From the NCBI RefSeq assembly GCF_035751725.1, contig NZ_CP142104.1, forward strand, positions 5,456,001 through 5,520,000: 64,000 nucleotides of DNA, given 5' to 3'. The notes beneath the pieces were generated by a model. That model saw nothing but the letters and a program-made list of their open reading frames with translations, made no database searches and was not told the DNA's origin. Of this stretch, positions 1-7,981 are shown in pieces. The DNA comes from Pseudomonas frederiksbergensis. GTDB taxonomy: Bacteria > Pseudomonadota > Gammaproteobacteria > Pseudomonadales > Pseudomonadaceae. Position 1 is the first letter of the stretch. Each line of letters opens with the position of its first letter. A program made the translations under genes and the position numbers.

Positions 1-227
1 ATGACCGGAACGTCGCTGAAACGTCTGATATTTTTACACGTCTCAAAACCGCTGATATCCGGCAGGCCTACATCGAGGATGATCAAGTCCGCAGGGGTAT
101 TTTTCTGGTGCTCAAGGGCAGCTGCGCCAAGGCTCAGCCAAGTGGTGTCAAAGCCCTCGCCCTGCAGCGCGAATACCAGCGTATCGGCGATGGCGGCTTC
201 GTCTTCGACAATCAGAATATGAGGCAT
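1..227 (-). CDS. creB: CreB-like response regulator (partial, N-terminal part)
   Basis: Only the first ~75 residues lie in the window; the gene runs off the left edge. They form the first part of a receiver domain: MPHILIVEDE start with the acidic pocket at E8-D9, and the phosphoacceptor in LIILDVGLPDISGFE (D52). The stretch ILDVGLPDISGFE resembles CreB, the OmpR-type regulator paired with sensor kinase CreC. The start is the ATG at 227, which begins directly with the receiver strand. The DNA-binding domain and any creC/creD partners are outside the window, so the exact family assignment is an inference. Confidence 0.75.
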   Translation of the reverse strand, partial: MPHILIVEDEAAIADTLVFALQGEGFDTTWLSLGAAALEHQKNTPADLIILDVGLPDISGFETCKNIRRFSDVPV

Positions 228-296
228 GGCGTCCGAGCCCGACAGGAAAGTTGCCGGAACGGTGCCCCAAGCCTCGGGGCGCGTCAATCGCGCAAA

Positions 297-803
297 TCAA
301 CAGTTCGGTTTATCTGCCGTAAACCGCCGCGCCGGGTTCACCGCTGCCTTGAACTCGCGCAAGGCCTTGGCGCCGATCAGCAGCGGGTAGTTGAAACTGC
401 TGCGGTCGGTCAGGTTGACCTCCACGGTGCGCTTGACGTTACCCAGGCACATTTCCAGCTCCACCACCGGACGCTTGCTGGGCGCGATCTTTTCATCGTC
501 GTCCTCGTCCTCTTCGGAACGGGTCTTGATCTTGCTGATGCGGGCGATCTTATGCTCGTAGATCTTGTTGCTCGCGTCTTTGGTCGCCAGGCGGAACCGC
601 ACCCAATCATCGCCGTCACGGGTAAACGTTTCGATGTCCTTGGCCGACAGCGAAGCGGTCAGCGCACCCGTATCCATTTTCGCCTTGAGCACTTCGCCGC
701 CCATTTCCGGCAGCGCGATGTATTCATAGCGCCCGTACAACGTGGGTTCGGCGGCCAACACCGGAAAGGCCACCAGGGAAAGCAGGGCTAGAACGGATTT
801 CAT
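297..803 (-). CDS. Exported retropepsin-like/ATP-dependent zinc protease family protein (PF05618 type)
   Basis: 168 aa with a clear signal peptide (MKSVLALLSLVAFPVLAAEP), so probably periplasmic. The mature part has the pattern of the family annotated as ATP-dependent zinc protease or RimB-like: YGRYEYIALPEMG, the aspartic-protease-like MDTGALTASL motif around residue 50, and a C-terminal LIGAKALREF segment. An acidic run (EEDEDDDE) interrupts the middle. A start five codons upstream is possible, but the ATG at 803 opens the signal peptide directly. It lies just upstream of the creB-like gene on the same strand (69-bp gap) and may be co-transcribed. The substrate is not evident from sequence. 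Confidence 0.7.
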   Translation of the reverse strand: MKSVLALLSLVAFPVLAAEPTLYGRYEYIALPEMGGEVLKAKMDTGALTASLSAKDIETFTRDGDDWVRFRLATKDASNKIYEHKIARISKIKTRSEEDEDDDEKIAPSKRPVVELEMCLGNVKRTVEVNLTDRSSFNYPLLIGAKALREFKAAVNPARRFTADKPNC

Positions 804-977
804 GTAGGAAGCTTCCATTGTGGGAGTGGGATTTTAGACCGTGGCCGGTGAATTCGTTCGGTTAGTTTCAATGGCAATGCCTAAGAGTAAATTCAGCGAA
901 ACTTTCGTCCACGCCGATTTGGCCTGTCGCTCGAAGCTGCTTATCATGGCCCGCCCACCCGTTTGCAAGAGTCATCT

Positions 978-1865
978 ATGCGCCGCCTGCTCACCGGCTG
1001 TCTCGTCACCCTGTTGCTGTTGCTCAACACCCTGGTGCTGTTCGGGCCGCTCATGGTGTTCGCATTGCTCAAGCTGATCCTGCCCGGACGCTTTCGCGAC
1101 TATGCCTCATGGGCGGTCATGTGGATCGCCGAAACGTGGGCTGAGATCGACAAACTGATCTTTGCCCTGTGCATCCCCACTCGCTGGGACATTCGCGGTG
1201 GCGAAGGCCTGCGCGGCGACACCTCCTACCTGGTGATCAGCAATCACCAATCCTGGGTGGACATCCCCGCCCTCGTCCAGGCACTCAACCGACGCACGCC
1301 ATTCTTCAAGTTTTTCCTCAAGAAAGAGCTGATCTGGGTGCCCTTCCTGGGGCTGGCCTGGTGGGCCTTGGATTATCCCTTCATGAAGCGCTACACCAAG
1401 GCGTTCCTGGCGAAGAACCCGGAGTTGGCCGGCAAAGACCTCGAAATCACCAAGGCCGCTTGCGAGTTGTTCAAGCGCCAGCCGGTCACCGTGGTGAATT
1501 ATCTCGAAGGCACCCGTTACACGCAGGCCAAAAGCCAGGCGCAGCAGTCGCCCTTCACTCACCTGCTCAAGCCCAAGGCCGGTGGCGTGGCGTTCGTGCT
1601 GGCGGCGATGGGCGAGCAATTGGACGCGGTGCTCGACGTCACGGTGGTCTATCCGCAGGAACGGATCCCCGGCTTCTGGGATTTGATCAGCGGCGCCGTG
1701 CCCAGGGTCATCATCGACATCCAGACCCGCGAACTAGACCCGACGCTATGGCAGGGCGACTATGAAAACGATCCGGTGTTTCGCCAGCATGTCCAGGACT
1801 GGGTCAACCAGCTCTGGGCCGAGAAGGACCAGCGCATCGCCACGTTGCGCAAAGAGTCCGAGTGA
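978..1865 (+). CDS. YihG-like 1-acyl-sn-glycerol-3-phosphate acyltransferase
   Basis: 295 aa. An N-terminal membrane segment (LVTLLLLLNTLVLFGPLMVFALL) is followed by a PlsC acyltransferase domain with the catalytic NHQSWVD box (HX4D) near residue 88, and a second motif around VNYLEGTRYT that corresponds to the EGTR phosphate-binding block. This architecture matches YihG/LPLAT proteins that acylate lysophosphatidic acid at the inner membrane. The ATG at 978 is preferred over an in-frame TTG five codons upstream because the hydrophobic segment begins there. The stop abuts the convergent DUF2780 gene, so no spacer separates the two 3' ends. Confidence 0.85.
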   Translation: MRRLLTGCLVTLLLLLNTLVLFGPLMVFALLKLILPGRFRDYASWAVMWIAETWAEIDKLIFALCIPTRWDIRGGEGLRGDTSYLVISNHQSWVDIPALVQALNRRTPFFKFFLKKELIWVPFLGLAWWALDYPFMKRYTKAFLAKNPELAGKDLEITKAACELFKRQPVTVVNYLEGTRYTQAKSQAQQSPFTHLLKPKAGGVAFVLAAMGEQLDAVLDVTVVYPQERIPGFWDLISGAVPRVIIDIQTRELDPTLWQGDYENDPVFRQHVQDWVNQLWAEKDQRIATLRKESE

Positions 1866-2435
1866 TCAGATCCCGGCACCGCTTCCCCAGATGCCACCCA
1901 GGTTTTGCAGCAATGAACTGGCCACGCCCTGCTGACCGAGGTACTGCAAGATAATCGGCGCGAATTGGCCAATCATGCCGCTGTCCATGCCCAGCGCGCC
2001 GAAGGCGCTGTTCAGGTCGTCGGTGTCCTTGACGTTGCCCAGCAGCCCATCGAGCAAGGCATTTTTGCCCGACGCGTCGCCCAGCAAGCCACCCAATCCG
2101 TTGAGCCCGCCGATGGCGCTGTTGCCGGCGATCTGATCCAGCCCCGGCACGCTTTTGCTCAGTTCGGAGAACTGCGGCTCGCTGAGGCGGTTCCTTGCCA
2201 GCCCCAGCATCGCGCCGGCACCGCCAATGGCTTGCTCCGGGGTGATATGGAGCTCCGAGCCCAGGGAATTGAGCAGCCCGGCAGCTTCCGGCGCAGCGGC
2301 CACGGCGCCCTCCTGCTGATCGCCCTGGAGGGCCGACAACACGTTGGCCGCGTCACCGAGGCTGAACTGCGCGAAGGCCGGGCTGGCTGCCACTGACAAC
2401 AGGCAAGACAGTGCAAAACCGCAAAAAACCTTCAT
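1866..2435 (-). CDS. DUF2780 (VcgC/VcgE-like) exported protein
   Basis: 189 aa with a signal peptide ending near AASPAFAQ. The rest is a helical, Gly/Leu/Ala-rich repeat-like protein (LLNSLGSELHITPEQAIGGAGAMLGLARNRL, then LGGLLGDASGKNALLDGLLG), the pattern of the DUF2780 family found in Vibrio and Pseudomonas. The ATG at 2435 is preferred over one seven codons upstream because it has an AGAGGA ribosome-binding site at good spacing and opens the signal peptide. Its biochemical function is unknown. It is convergent with the acyltransferase gene. Confidence 0.7.
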   Translation of the reverse strand: MKVFCGFALSCLLSVAASPAFAQFSLGDAANVLSALQGDQQEGAVAAAPEAAGLLNSLGSELHITPEQAIGGAGAMLGLARNRLSEPQFSELSKSVPGLDQIAGNSAIGGLNGLGGLLGDASGKNALLDGLLGNVKDTDDLNSAFGALGMDSGMIGQFAPIILQYLGQQGVASSLLQNLGGIWGSGAGI

Positions 2436-2606
2436 CCAGACATTTCCTCTTGCCATGAAAAAGCCGCCCGGCAGTTGGACGGCTCATAGTGCAGCGTTGG
2501 ACTGGAGTGGCAGGGGTTTGTTCAACGAGCCCCCGCGTCGCGTGGGGCCCCTGCCATCAACGTCACGGTTACCGTAAAGTGCCAAATCCTCCAGCAGAGC
2601 ATGTTC

Positions 2607-3182
2607 ATGAACGTACAAATCAGTGGCGGCGCCCTCGCGGTTATCCTGACAGGCATGCTCATCGCCTTCGGCGTCACCGAATGCCAGCGTGGCCCCTTGA
2701 ATCCGGAACTCGCCGACAATCTCAGCGAGGCGGAAAAAACCTGGCTGACCATTGAGCATCGCATCAAGCGAACCGACCCCGCCCTCACCGAAGTGATTCG
2801 CGGCCAACAGTCACTGACCCTGCTCTACCGCCCAGAATCGGCCACGGAAGCGTCTGACCCGTGGGTCGATCGCATGCTGCGGGTGGTGGGCCATGGCCTG
2901 GCCGCTCTCAACGGCGCGCCCGGTGGCAAGGAATACACGCAAATCACGGTCAAGGCACGGATGCTCGTCGATGATGACGTGGAACTGGCCTACGACATGC
3001 CAGGCTTCGAGGCCATCAAGACGCAACAGGGCGGCTACGTCGACTTTGCCAGCACGCCACGCAGCATGACATTCAGCCGCGAGGCCTTGACCCAGGCCCA
3101 GGATTATTGCCGGGGTCCGAGCGGCCATGGGTTTTATCCAGAGTTCTGCGAGCGGATCAAAATGGCAACGGCGCGTCAATAA
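2607..3182 (+). CDS. Hypothetical protein with N-terminal membrane anchor or signal segment
   Basis: 191 aa. I do not recognise a family. An N-terminal hydrophobic stretch (ALAVILTGMLIAFGV) suggests an anchored or exported protein; the remaining ~165 residues are soluble with no obvious catalytic motif. C27 directly follows the hydrophobic stretch, but the sequence before it (VTEC) is not a good lipobox. Two ATGs two codons apart (2601 and 2607) are possible; the second is better spaced from an AGAG. Codon use is typical of the chromosome, and the gene stands alone between the divergent DUF2780 gene and an AT-rich gap. Confidence 0.6.
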   Translation: MNVQISGGALAVILTGMLIAFGVTECQRGPLNPELADNLSEAEKTWLTIEHRIKRTDPALTEVIRGQQSLTLLYRPESATEASDPWVDRMLRVVGHGLAALNGAPGGKEYTQITVKARMLVDDDVELAYDMPGFEAIKTQQGGYVDFASTPRSMTFSREALTQAQDYCRGPSGHGFYPEFCERIKMATARQ

Positions 3183-3517
3183 TCACCCATAAGCTTAATG
3201 TTTATAAGCGGCGACCCAACCACGCAATTAAATACATGCAACGCCCATACAAATATAAACGCCTCTCACACATTCCACGACATCAACCGAACATTTAAAC
3301 GAACATATTGTTTATAGGCTAGCGACCGCCACTTCACGAAAGTCCTACATTGAAAGCCACGACAAAATAACATCGACACAATTACAAACATTTCTATTAT
3401 CTCGTCAAATAACGGCAGCCGCGATGAATGCTACGCTCCCTCATCTAACACCGACCAGAGCGGCTCGCGAAAACCAATGGCAGCTGCTCTTCACTTTTCT
3501 GTTGGGACTTAATAACC
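3183..3517. other. AT-rich intergenic region upstream of the delta-60 repeat gene
   Basis: 335 bp with clearly lower GC than the surroundings: many AT runs such as CATTTAAACGAACATATTG and TTATTATCTCGTC. I see no gene, no REP and no strong hairpin. The only weak symmetry is GCTTA/TAAGC around 3190-3206. The low GC continues into the downstream gene, which suggests both arrived together. Any promoter for that gene should lie here, but I cannot place one reliably. Confidence 0.5.
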
Positions 3518-4843
3518 ATGACAACGATGACTATCGACGCCAACCATGGGACAACGCCTCGCGCAGGAGAACTTGACCCCGAGTTCAATGGCGGAAATCT
3601 TCTCGAACTTCGAGGGGTCTCCGCCAATAATGTGGCGATCGGCCCCAACAACAATATTTATATAGCCGGAGCGACAAAAAAAATATTGGAGGAAGGCGAC
3701 AGTGGCTTCGACCTTGACTATTGCATATCGGTTTTCACCCCTGACGGCACACCCGGCTCGTTCTACAACAACAGCAATATTATTCAAGGCGCTTACGCTT
3801 CAAATTTCCCAAGCGAGGCCTTCCGCATTTTCGTATCGCCGGACGGAAAGATCCTGACACTCGGGGCGGTATTGATTGATCGCGACAGCAATAAAATGCA
3901 ATTCGGCCTGTCCCGCCACCTTCCAAATGGTGAGCTTGACTCTTCATTCGGCCATAAAGGCCACTCCGTTCTATCTTTTAAATTCGATCAGTTGCAGCTG
4001 GGACTGGCTAATCGCATAACAACCTCAAAAGATGGCGCCCCCAGCTATTTGAAACCCACGTTAGACGAAATATCATTATGCGTGCACGACAGCCGCATCT
4101 ATATTGCGGGCAGAGCGATCAGGCCAAATTCCGCACTAGGTCTTACACTGCTCATGTGTCTTGATGAGAGTGGAAACCTCGCAATGGATTTTGGCAATGG
4201 CGGGGCTGTCGTAATTGAATCGCCCGCAAAAATTGAAACGGTGCTAGCGAAGTTATTGGTAACCAATGAGCGCCTATATCTGGCGGGTTCCCTGGACGGT
4301 GTTCCGGCTTGGGCTCGCTTGCATTTGGACGGTCGCCTCGACACGAGTTTTGGCTCAGGCGGTTTCCTCCTGGGTTCCGTAGGCCCAGGCGTCATATACG
4401 CCACGGCTATTCACGGCAACTCCAAACTTCTCGGTGCCGGTTACAACGTACCCGATGGCCCTCCAGGTGGCATGCTGACAAGCATCGACAAGGACGGCGC
4501 AAAGGATACGGACTTCAATAATGGCGAGCCCATCCTCCAACCCATAGAGCCAGACTTCAGATGGCGGGACTGCGCAATTGATCAGCGCGGGCATATCGTC
4601 GCCTGTGGCGAAACTGTACACATTCTAGATACGGGCACGAAATTGGTTTTCGGCCGCTACCTGCCAAATGGAACTTTGGATCTCAGCTTCGGGAATGGAG
4701 GCTTGTCACATTTTCACAAAAAGTGGCTCCTTACCAACCCAGCCATAGCTATACAGCCGGACAACGCCATCGTTGTTGTAGCGATCAGTTTTGCAGACTT
4801 GAACTCACCCCCCGTGCACATCGTGTTTCGGCTGAAGGGATAA
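3518..4843 (+). CDS. Delta-60 repeat (beta-propeller-like) protein
   Basis: 441 aa. At least five copies of the delta-60 signature (G-x-LD-xx-F-G-xx-G) are visible: GELDPEFNGG near the N-terminus, GELDSSFGHKG, GRLDTSFGSGG, AKDTDFNNG and GTLDLSFGNGG. Such repeats (about 55-60 residues each) are predicted to form propeller blades. There is no signal peptide, membrane segment or catalytic motif. The coding sequence is AT-richer than its neighbours and uses codons such as ATA and AAA more freely, suggesting acquisition by transfer. A second ATG three codons downstream is possible. The biological role is unknown. Confidence 0.7.
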   Translation: MTTMTIDANHGTTPRAGELDPEFNGGNLLELRGVSANNVAIGPNNNIYIAGATKKILEEGDSGFDLDYCISVFTPDGTPGSFYNNSNIIQGAYASNFPSEAFRIFVSPDGKILTLGAVLIDRDSNKMQFGLSRHLPNGELDSSFGHKGHSVLSFKFDQLQLGLANRITTSKDGAPSYLKPTLDEISLCVHDSRIYIAGRAIRPNSALGLTLLMCLDESGNLAMDFGNGGAVVIESPAKIETVLAKLLVTNERLYLAGSLDGVPAWARLHLDGRLDTSFGSGGFLLGSVGPGVIYATAIHGNSKLLGAGYNVPDGPPGGMLTSIDKDGAKDTDFNNGEPILQPIEPDFRWRDCAIDQRGHIVACGETVHILDTGTKLVFGRYLPNGTLDLSFGNGGLSHFHKKWLLTNPAIAIQPDNAIVVVAISFADLNSPPVHIVFRLKG

Positions 4844-4934
4844 TCCTCGCCGGCTCCGTATGAGGCGAGAGACCCAATATCCCGTAGACAGAGACAGAAA
4901 CGCTACTACCTTGCCGGGTTACCTTACTCAAACT

Positions 4935-4964
4935 AAGAAGGGCGACATCACTGTCGCCCTTCTT
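4935..4964. terminator. Bidirectional terminator hairpin
   Basis: A perfect 12-bp stem (AAGAAGGGCGAC, loop ATCACT, GTCGCCCTTCTT) lies between the convergent delta-60 gene and fdhA. The stem ends in TTCTT on the top strand and is A-rich on the other side, so it can serve both converging transcripts. Confidence 0.8.
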
Positions 4965-4983
4965 CCGTCCAGCCCTTTACCGC

Positions 4984-6183
4984 TTATGCCGCACTGAACA
5001 ACTTATGCGGATCAATCACAAACTTCTTCGGCACGCCCGCGTCGAATTCGCCATAGCCTTTCGGCGCATCATCCAGGCTGATCACCTGCACACCGACGAT
5101 TTCGGCAATGTTGATACGGTCCCACATGATCGCCTGCATCAGTTGGCGGTTGTACTTCATCACCGGGGTCTGGCCGGTGTGGAAGCTGTGGGATTTAGCC
5201 CAGCCCAGGCCGAAGCGGATGCTCAGGCTGCCCATTTTGGCTGCCGCATCGACGGCGCCCGGGTCTTCGGTGACGTAGAGGCCGGGGATACCGATCTTGC
5301 CAGCCACGCGAACCACGCCCATCAGCGAGTTGAGCACGGTGGCCGGGGCTTCGTGCTTGACGCCGTCGTGGCCATGGCCGCGGGCTTCGAAGCCTACCGC
5401 ATCGACGGCGCAGTCGACTTCAGGCTCGCCCAGTAAGGCGGCGATCTGTTCGTGCAACGGCGTGTCCTGGGACAGGTCGGCAATTTCGAAACCCTGGGCC
5501 TTGGCGTGGGCCAGGCGAACCGGGTTGACGTCACCGATGATCACGACTGCCGCGCCCAGCAGGCGAGCGGAAGCAGCAGCGGCCAGGCCAACCGGGCCGG
5601 CACCGGCGATGTAGACAGTGCTGCCAGGACCAACACCAGCAGTGACGGCGCCATGGTAGCCGGTGGGCAGGATGTCGGACAGGCAGGTCAGGTCACGGAT
5701 TTTCTCCATGGCCTTGTCGCGGTCCGGCAGTTTCAGCAGGTTGAAATCGGCGTACGGCACCAGTACGTATTCGGCTTGGCCGCCGGTCCAGTCGCCCATG
5801 TCCACGTAACCGTAAGCACCGCCGGCACGGGCCGGGTTGACGGTCAGGCAGACGCCGGTGTGCATTTCCTTGCAGGAACGGCAGCGCCCGCAAGCCACGT
5901 TGAACGGCACCGACACCAGGTCGCCGATCTTCAGGTTCTCGACATCGCTGCCCTTCTCGATCACTTCACCGGTGATTTCGTGACCCAGGACCAGGCCTGT
6001 CTGGGCGGTGGTGCGGCCGCGCACCATGTGTTGGTCGGAGCCGCAGATGTTGGTGGAGACTACGCGCAGGATGACGCCGTGCTCGATCTTCCTGCCGCGC
6101 GGGTCCTGCATTTTGGGATAGTCGATTTTCTGTACTTCGACCTTGCCGTTGCCGAGATACACGACACCACGATTACCGGACAT
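4984..6183 (-). CDS. fdhA: Glutathione-independent formaldehyde dehydrogenase
   Basis: 399 aa, zinc-dependent medium-chain dehydrogenase that oxidises formaldehyde to formate with NAD+. Catalytic zinc ligands are C47 (STNICGSDQH) and H68-E69 (GLVLGHE); the structural zinc lobe is C98, C101, C104, C112. The NAD-binding Rossmann stretch is VYIAGAGPVGLAAAASARLLGA. Length and motifs match the P. putida-type enzyme. It stands beside purU and the sarcosine oxidase genes, and its role here is to remove formaldehyde released by demethylation of dimethylglycine and sarcosine. In P. aeruginosa the same gene closes the same cluster. Confidence 0.95.
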   Translation of the reverse strand: MSGNRGVVYLGNGKVEVQKIDYPKMQDPRGRKIEHGVILRVVSTNICGSDQHMVRGRTTAQTGLVLGHEITGEVIEKGSDVENLKIGDLVSVPFNVACGRCRSCKEMHTGVCLTVNPARAGGAYGYVDMGDWTGGQAEYVLVPYADFNLLKLPDRDKAMEKIRDLTCLSDILPTGYHGAVTAGVGPGSTVYIAGAGPVGLAAAASARLLGAAVVIIGDVNPVRLAHAKAQGFEIADLSQDTPLHEQIAALLGEPEVDCAVDAVGFEARGHGHDGVKHEAPATVLNSLMGVVRVAGKIGIPGLYVTEDPGAVDAAAKMGSLSIRFGLGWAKSHSFHTGQTPVMKYNRQLMQAIMWDRINIAEIVGVQVISLDDAPKGYGEFDAGVPKKFVIDPHKLFSAA

Positions 6184-6337
6184 GCTTTCACCTCGCTGTT
6201 GTTTTTATGAAACTGCGCCGCCCAGGCAGGCAGCGCGTTGATTGCTCGGGTTAGTGCTTGTGGTTTGTCTGTTTTTTGTCTCTCAGGGCCTCTTGGCGAG
6301 CCTGCTCGCGAATGGGCTGCGAAGCGGCCCTGGAAAT

Positions 6338-7195
6338 TTAAAGAACGACCGTGCGATTGGCGTTCAAGAACACCCTTCGCTCAATGTGATACCCCACCGC
6401 CCGCGCCAACGTGAGCCCTTCGATGTCCCGGCCCTTGGCAATCAGGTCTTCGGGATAGTGGCTGTGGTCCACCACTTCCACGCCCTGGGCGATGATCGGG
6501 CCTTCGTCCAGGTCGTTGTTGATGTAGTGCGCCGTGGCGCCCACCAATTTCACGCCTTTGTTATAGGCCTGGTGATACGGCTTGGCGCCCTTGAAACCCG
6601 GCAGGAGGGAGTGATGGATGTTGATCGCCTTGCCATCGAGCTTGCGGCACAGTTCCGGCGACAGCACTTGCATGTAGCGCGCAAGGATCACCAGCTCGGC
6701 GCCGGTGTCTTCGATCACCTGCCACACCTGCCGCTCCTGGGCAGGCTTGTCGTTCGGGTCCAGGGGAAAATGGTAGTAGGGAATCTGGTGCCAGTCGGCC
6801 AGCGGCTTGAGGTCCGGATGGTTCGAGACCACGGCCACCACATCCATGGAGAGTTGGCCGATGCGCTGGCGGTAGAGCAGATCGTTCAGGCAGTGATCGG
6901 CCTTGGAGACCATGATCACCACTTTGGGTCGGTAGTTGGGTGGCGTCAGTTCGAAGACCATGCCGAAGGCTTGCGCCCGCTCAGCCAGGCCCGCGCGAAA
7001 ATTCTGCTCGTCAAAACCGTCGGGCTGGCGAAACTCCACGCGAATGAAGAAGCGCGCCGAGAGCCGGTCGTCGAACGAGTGATGCTCGGTGACGTAGCAG
7101 CCCTGCTCGAACAGAAAGCGGGTCACCGCGTCCACCGTGCCGAGCACGCTGGGGCAGTCGGCAGTCAGGATCCATGTGTCTGGGGCGCGGCTCAT
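6338..7195 (-). CDS. purU: Formyltetrahydrofolate deformylase
   Basis: 285 aa. The N-terminal ~85 residues form an ACT domain (WILTADCPSVLGTVDAVTRFL); the C-terminal formyltransferase domain carries the catalytic set INIHHSLLPGF and GATAHYINNDLDEGPII. It hydrolyses 10-formyl-THF to formate and THF. In this cluster (purU2 of P. aeruginosa, next to sox and fdhA) it probably recycles folate loaded with one-carbon units during sarcosine oxidation. It is separated from soxG by 94 bp containing a 28-bp REP palindrome, and from fdhA by 154 bp, so both may have promoters of their own. Confidence 0.93.
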   Translation of the reverse strand: MSRAPDTWILTADCPSVLGTVDAVTRFLFEQGCYVTEHHSFDDRLSARFFIRVEFRQPDGFDEQNFRAGLAERAQAFGMVFELTPPNYRPKVVIMVSKADHCLNDLLYRQRIGQLSMDVVAVVSNHPDLKPLADWHQIPYYHFPLDPNDKPAQERQVWQVIEDTGAELVILARYMQVLSPELCRKLDGKAINIHHSLLPGFKGAKPYHQAYNKGVKLVGATAHYINNDLDEGPIIAQGVEVVDHSHYPEDLIAKGRDIEGLTLARAVGYHIERRVFLNANRTVVL

Positions 7196-7239
7196 TGCGG
7201 TGACTCCTGTTCGAATTTAACGAAGCGACACAAAACCCC

Positions 7240-7267
7240 GTGGCGAGGGAGCTTGCTCCCTCGCCAC
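7240..7267. repeat. REP palindrome between soxG and purU
   Basis: A 28-bp perfect palindromic REP (GTGGCGAGGGAGC, TT, GCTCCCTCGCCAC). It lies between the soxG stop and the purU start, where it could form an mRNA-stabilising or attenuating hairpin. Confidence 0.85.
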
Positions 7268-7289
7268 AACAGCATTCCAAGGCCAAGAA

Positions 7290-7922
7290 TCAGGCTTGCA
7301 CGCTCAACCCATACTCCGCCGCCGCATCCTGCAGCCACAGCCACCAGTAATCGGAGAAGCTGCGGCGGATCACCAGTTCCCAGGTGTCTTCGGCAGTGTG
7401 GCGGATTACCAGTTGCGACTTGGCGAACACCGTGCCCACCGCCTTGCCCACCGGAAAGTTGCTTGGGTGAACATCGTAGCTGGTGGATTTCATCAGCACG
7501 TCGCGCACGTTCGGGCCGGACAGTTCGAGTATCTGCTGGCCGCCGCTGACGTTGACGATCTGGATGTGCAGGTCGCCCAGGGCTTCACGCAGCTTCTGCT
7601 CGGCGGCGAACTCTTCGCCGGTGGGGACTACCAACAACCATTCATCCGGGCCGAGCCATTGCAGGCTGGTTTCGCCCTTGATGACGACGGTCAGGGCACC
7701 TGGCAATTCCAGGCCCAGGGCCTTGTGCACACCGGCGGCGAACGCCGGGTCGTGGCCGTCGCCCCGAAGGGTCAGGTGGCCCAGGAGTTTTTTCTCGCGC
7801 ACGGTCACACCGGCATTCTTGCGACCCTTGCCCACCAGGCTGGCGAGGTCGGCATGATGCAGCGACGACTCGGCCTTGGCCCCGGTGGTTGGGCGTTGTT
7901 GGTACACGTTGACTGCGGTCAT
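7290..7922 (-). CDS. soxG: Sarcosine oxidase gamma subunit
   Basis: 210 aa. It resembles the gamma subunit of the heterotetrameric sarcosine oxidase, a GcvT-like fold without a cofactor site of its own (LQWLGPDEWLLVVP, LELSGPNVRDVLMKSTSYD, ELVIRRSFSDYWWLWLQDAA). The ATG at 7922 gives the usual N-terminus (MTAVNVYQQRP). A longer frame would run through the palindrome in the soxA-soxG gap and is unlikely. It is the last gene of soxB-soxD-soxA-soxG, assembling with the other subunits to turn sarcosine into glycine. Confidence 0.92.
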   Translation of the reverse strand: MTAVNVYQQRPTTGAKAESSLHHADLASLVGKGRKNAGVTVREKKLLGHLTLRGDGHDPAFAAGVHKALGLELPGALTVVIKGETSLQWLGPDEWLLVVPTGEEFAAEQKLREALGDLHIQIVNVSGGQQILELSGPNVRDVLMKSTSYDVHPSNFPVGKAVGTVFAKSQLVIRHTAEDTWELVIRRSFSDYWWLWLQDAAAEYGLSVQA

Positions 7923-7944
7923 ATGGAGCACCCGTTCCGTAGAT

Positions 7945-7977
7945 TGATCGTTCCCACGCTCTGCGTGGGAACGATCA
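7945..7977. repeat. 33-bp perfect hairpin in the soxA-soxG gap
   Basis: Two perfect 15-bp arms (TGATCGTTCCCACGC and GCGTGGGAACGATCA) separated by three bases, a common type of Pseudomonas intergenic palindrome. It fills most of the 59-bp gap between the soxA stop and the soxG start, so it would be transcribed inside the operon. There is no T-run after it, so it is not a classical terminator. Confidence 0.85.
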
Positions 7978-7981
7978 GGTA

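Noticed and set aside
5452..7549. Plus-strand frames opposite fdhA and purU (up to 435 codons)
   Set aside because: No domain pattern, no ribosome-binding site, and they run through intergenic and REP sequence.
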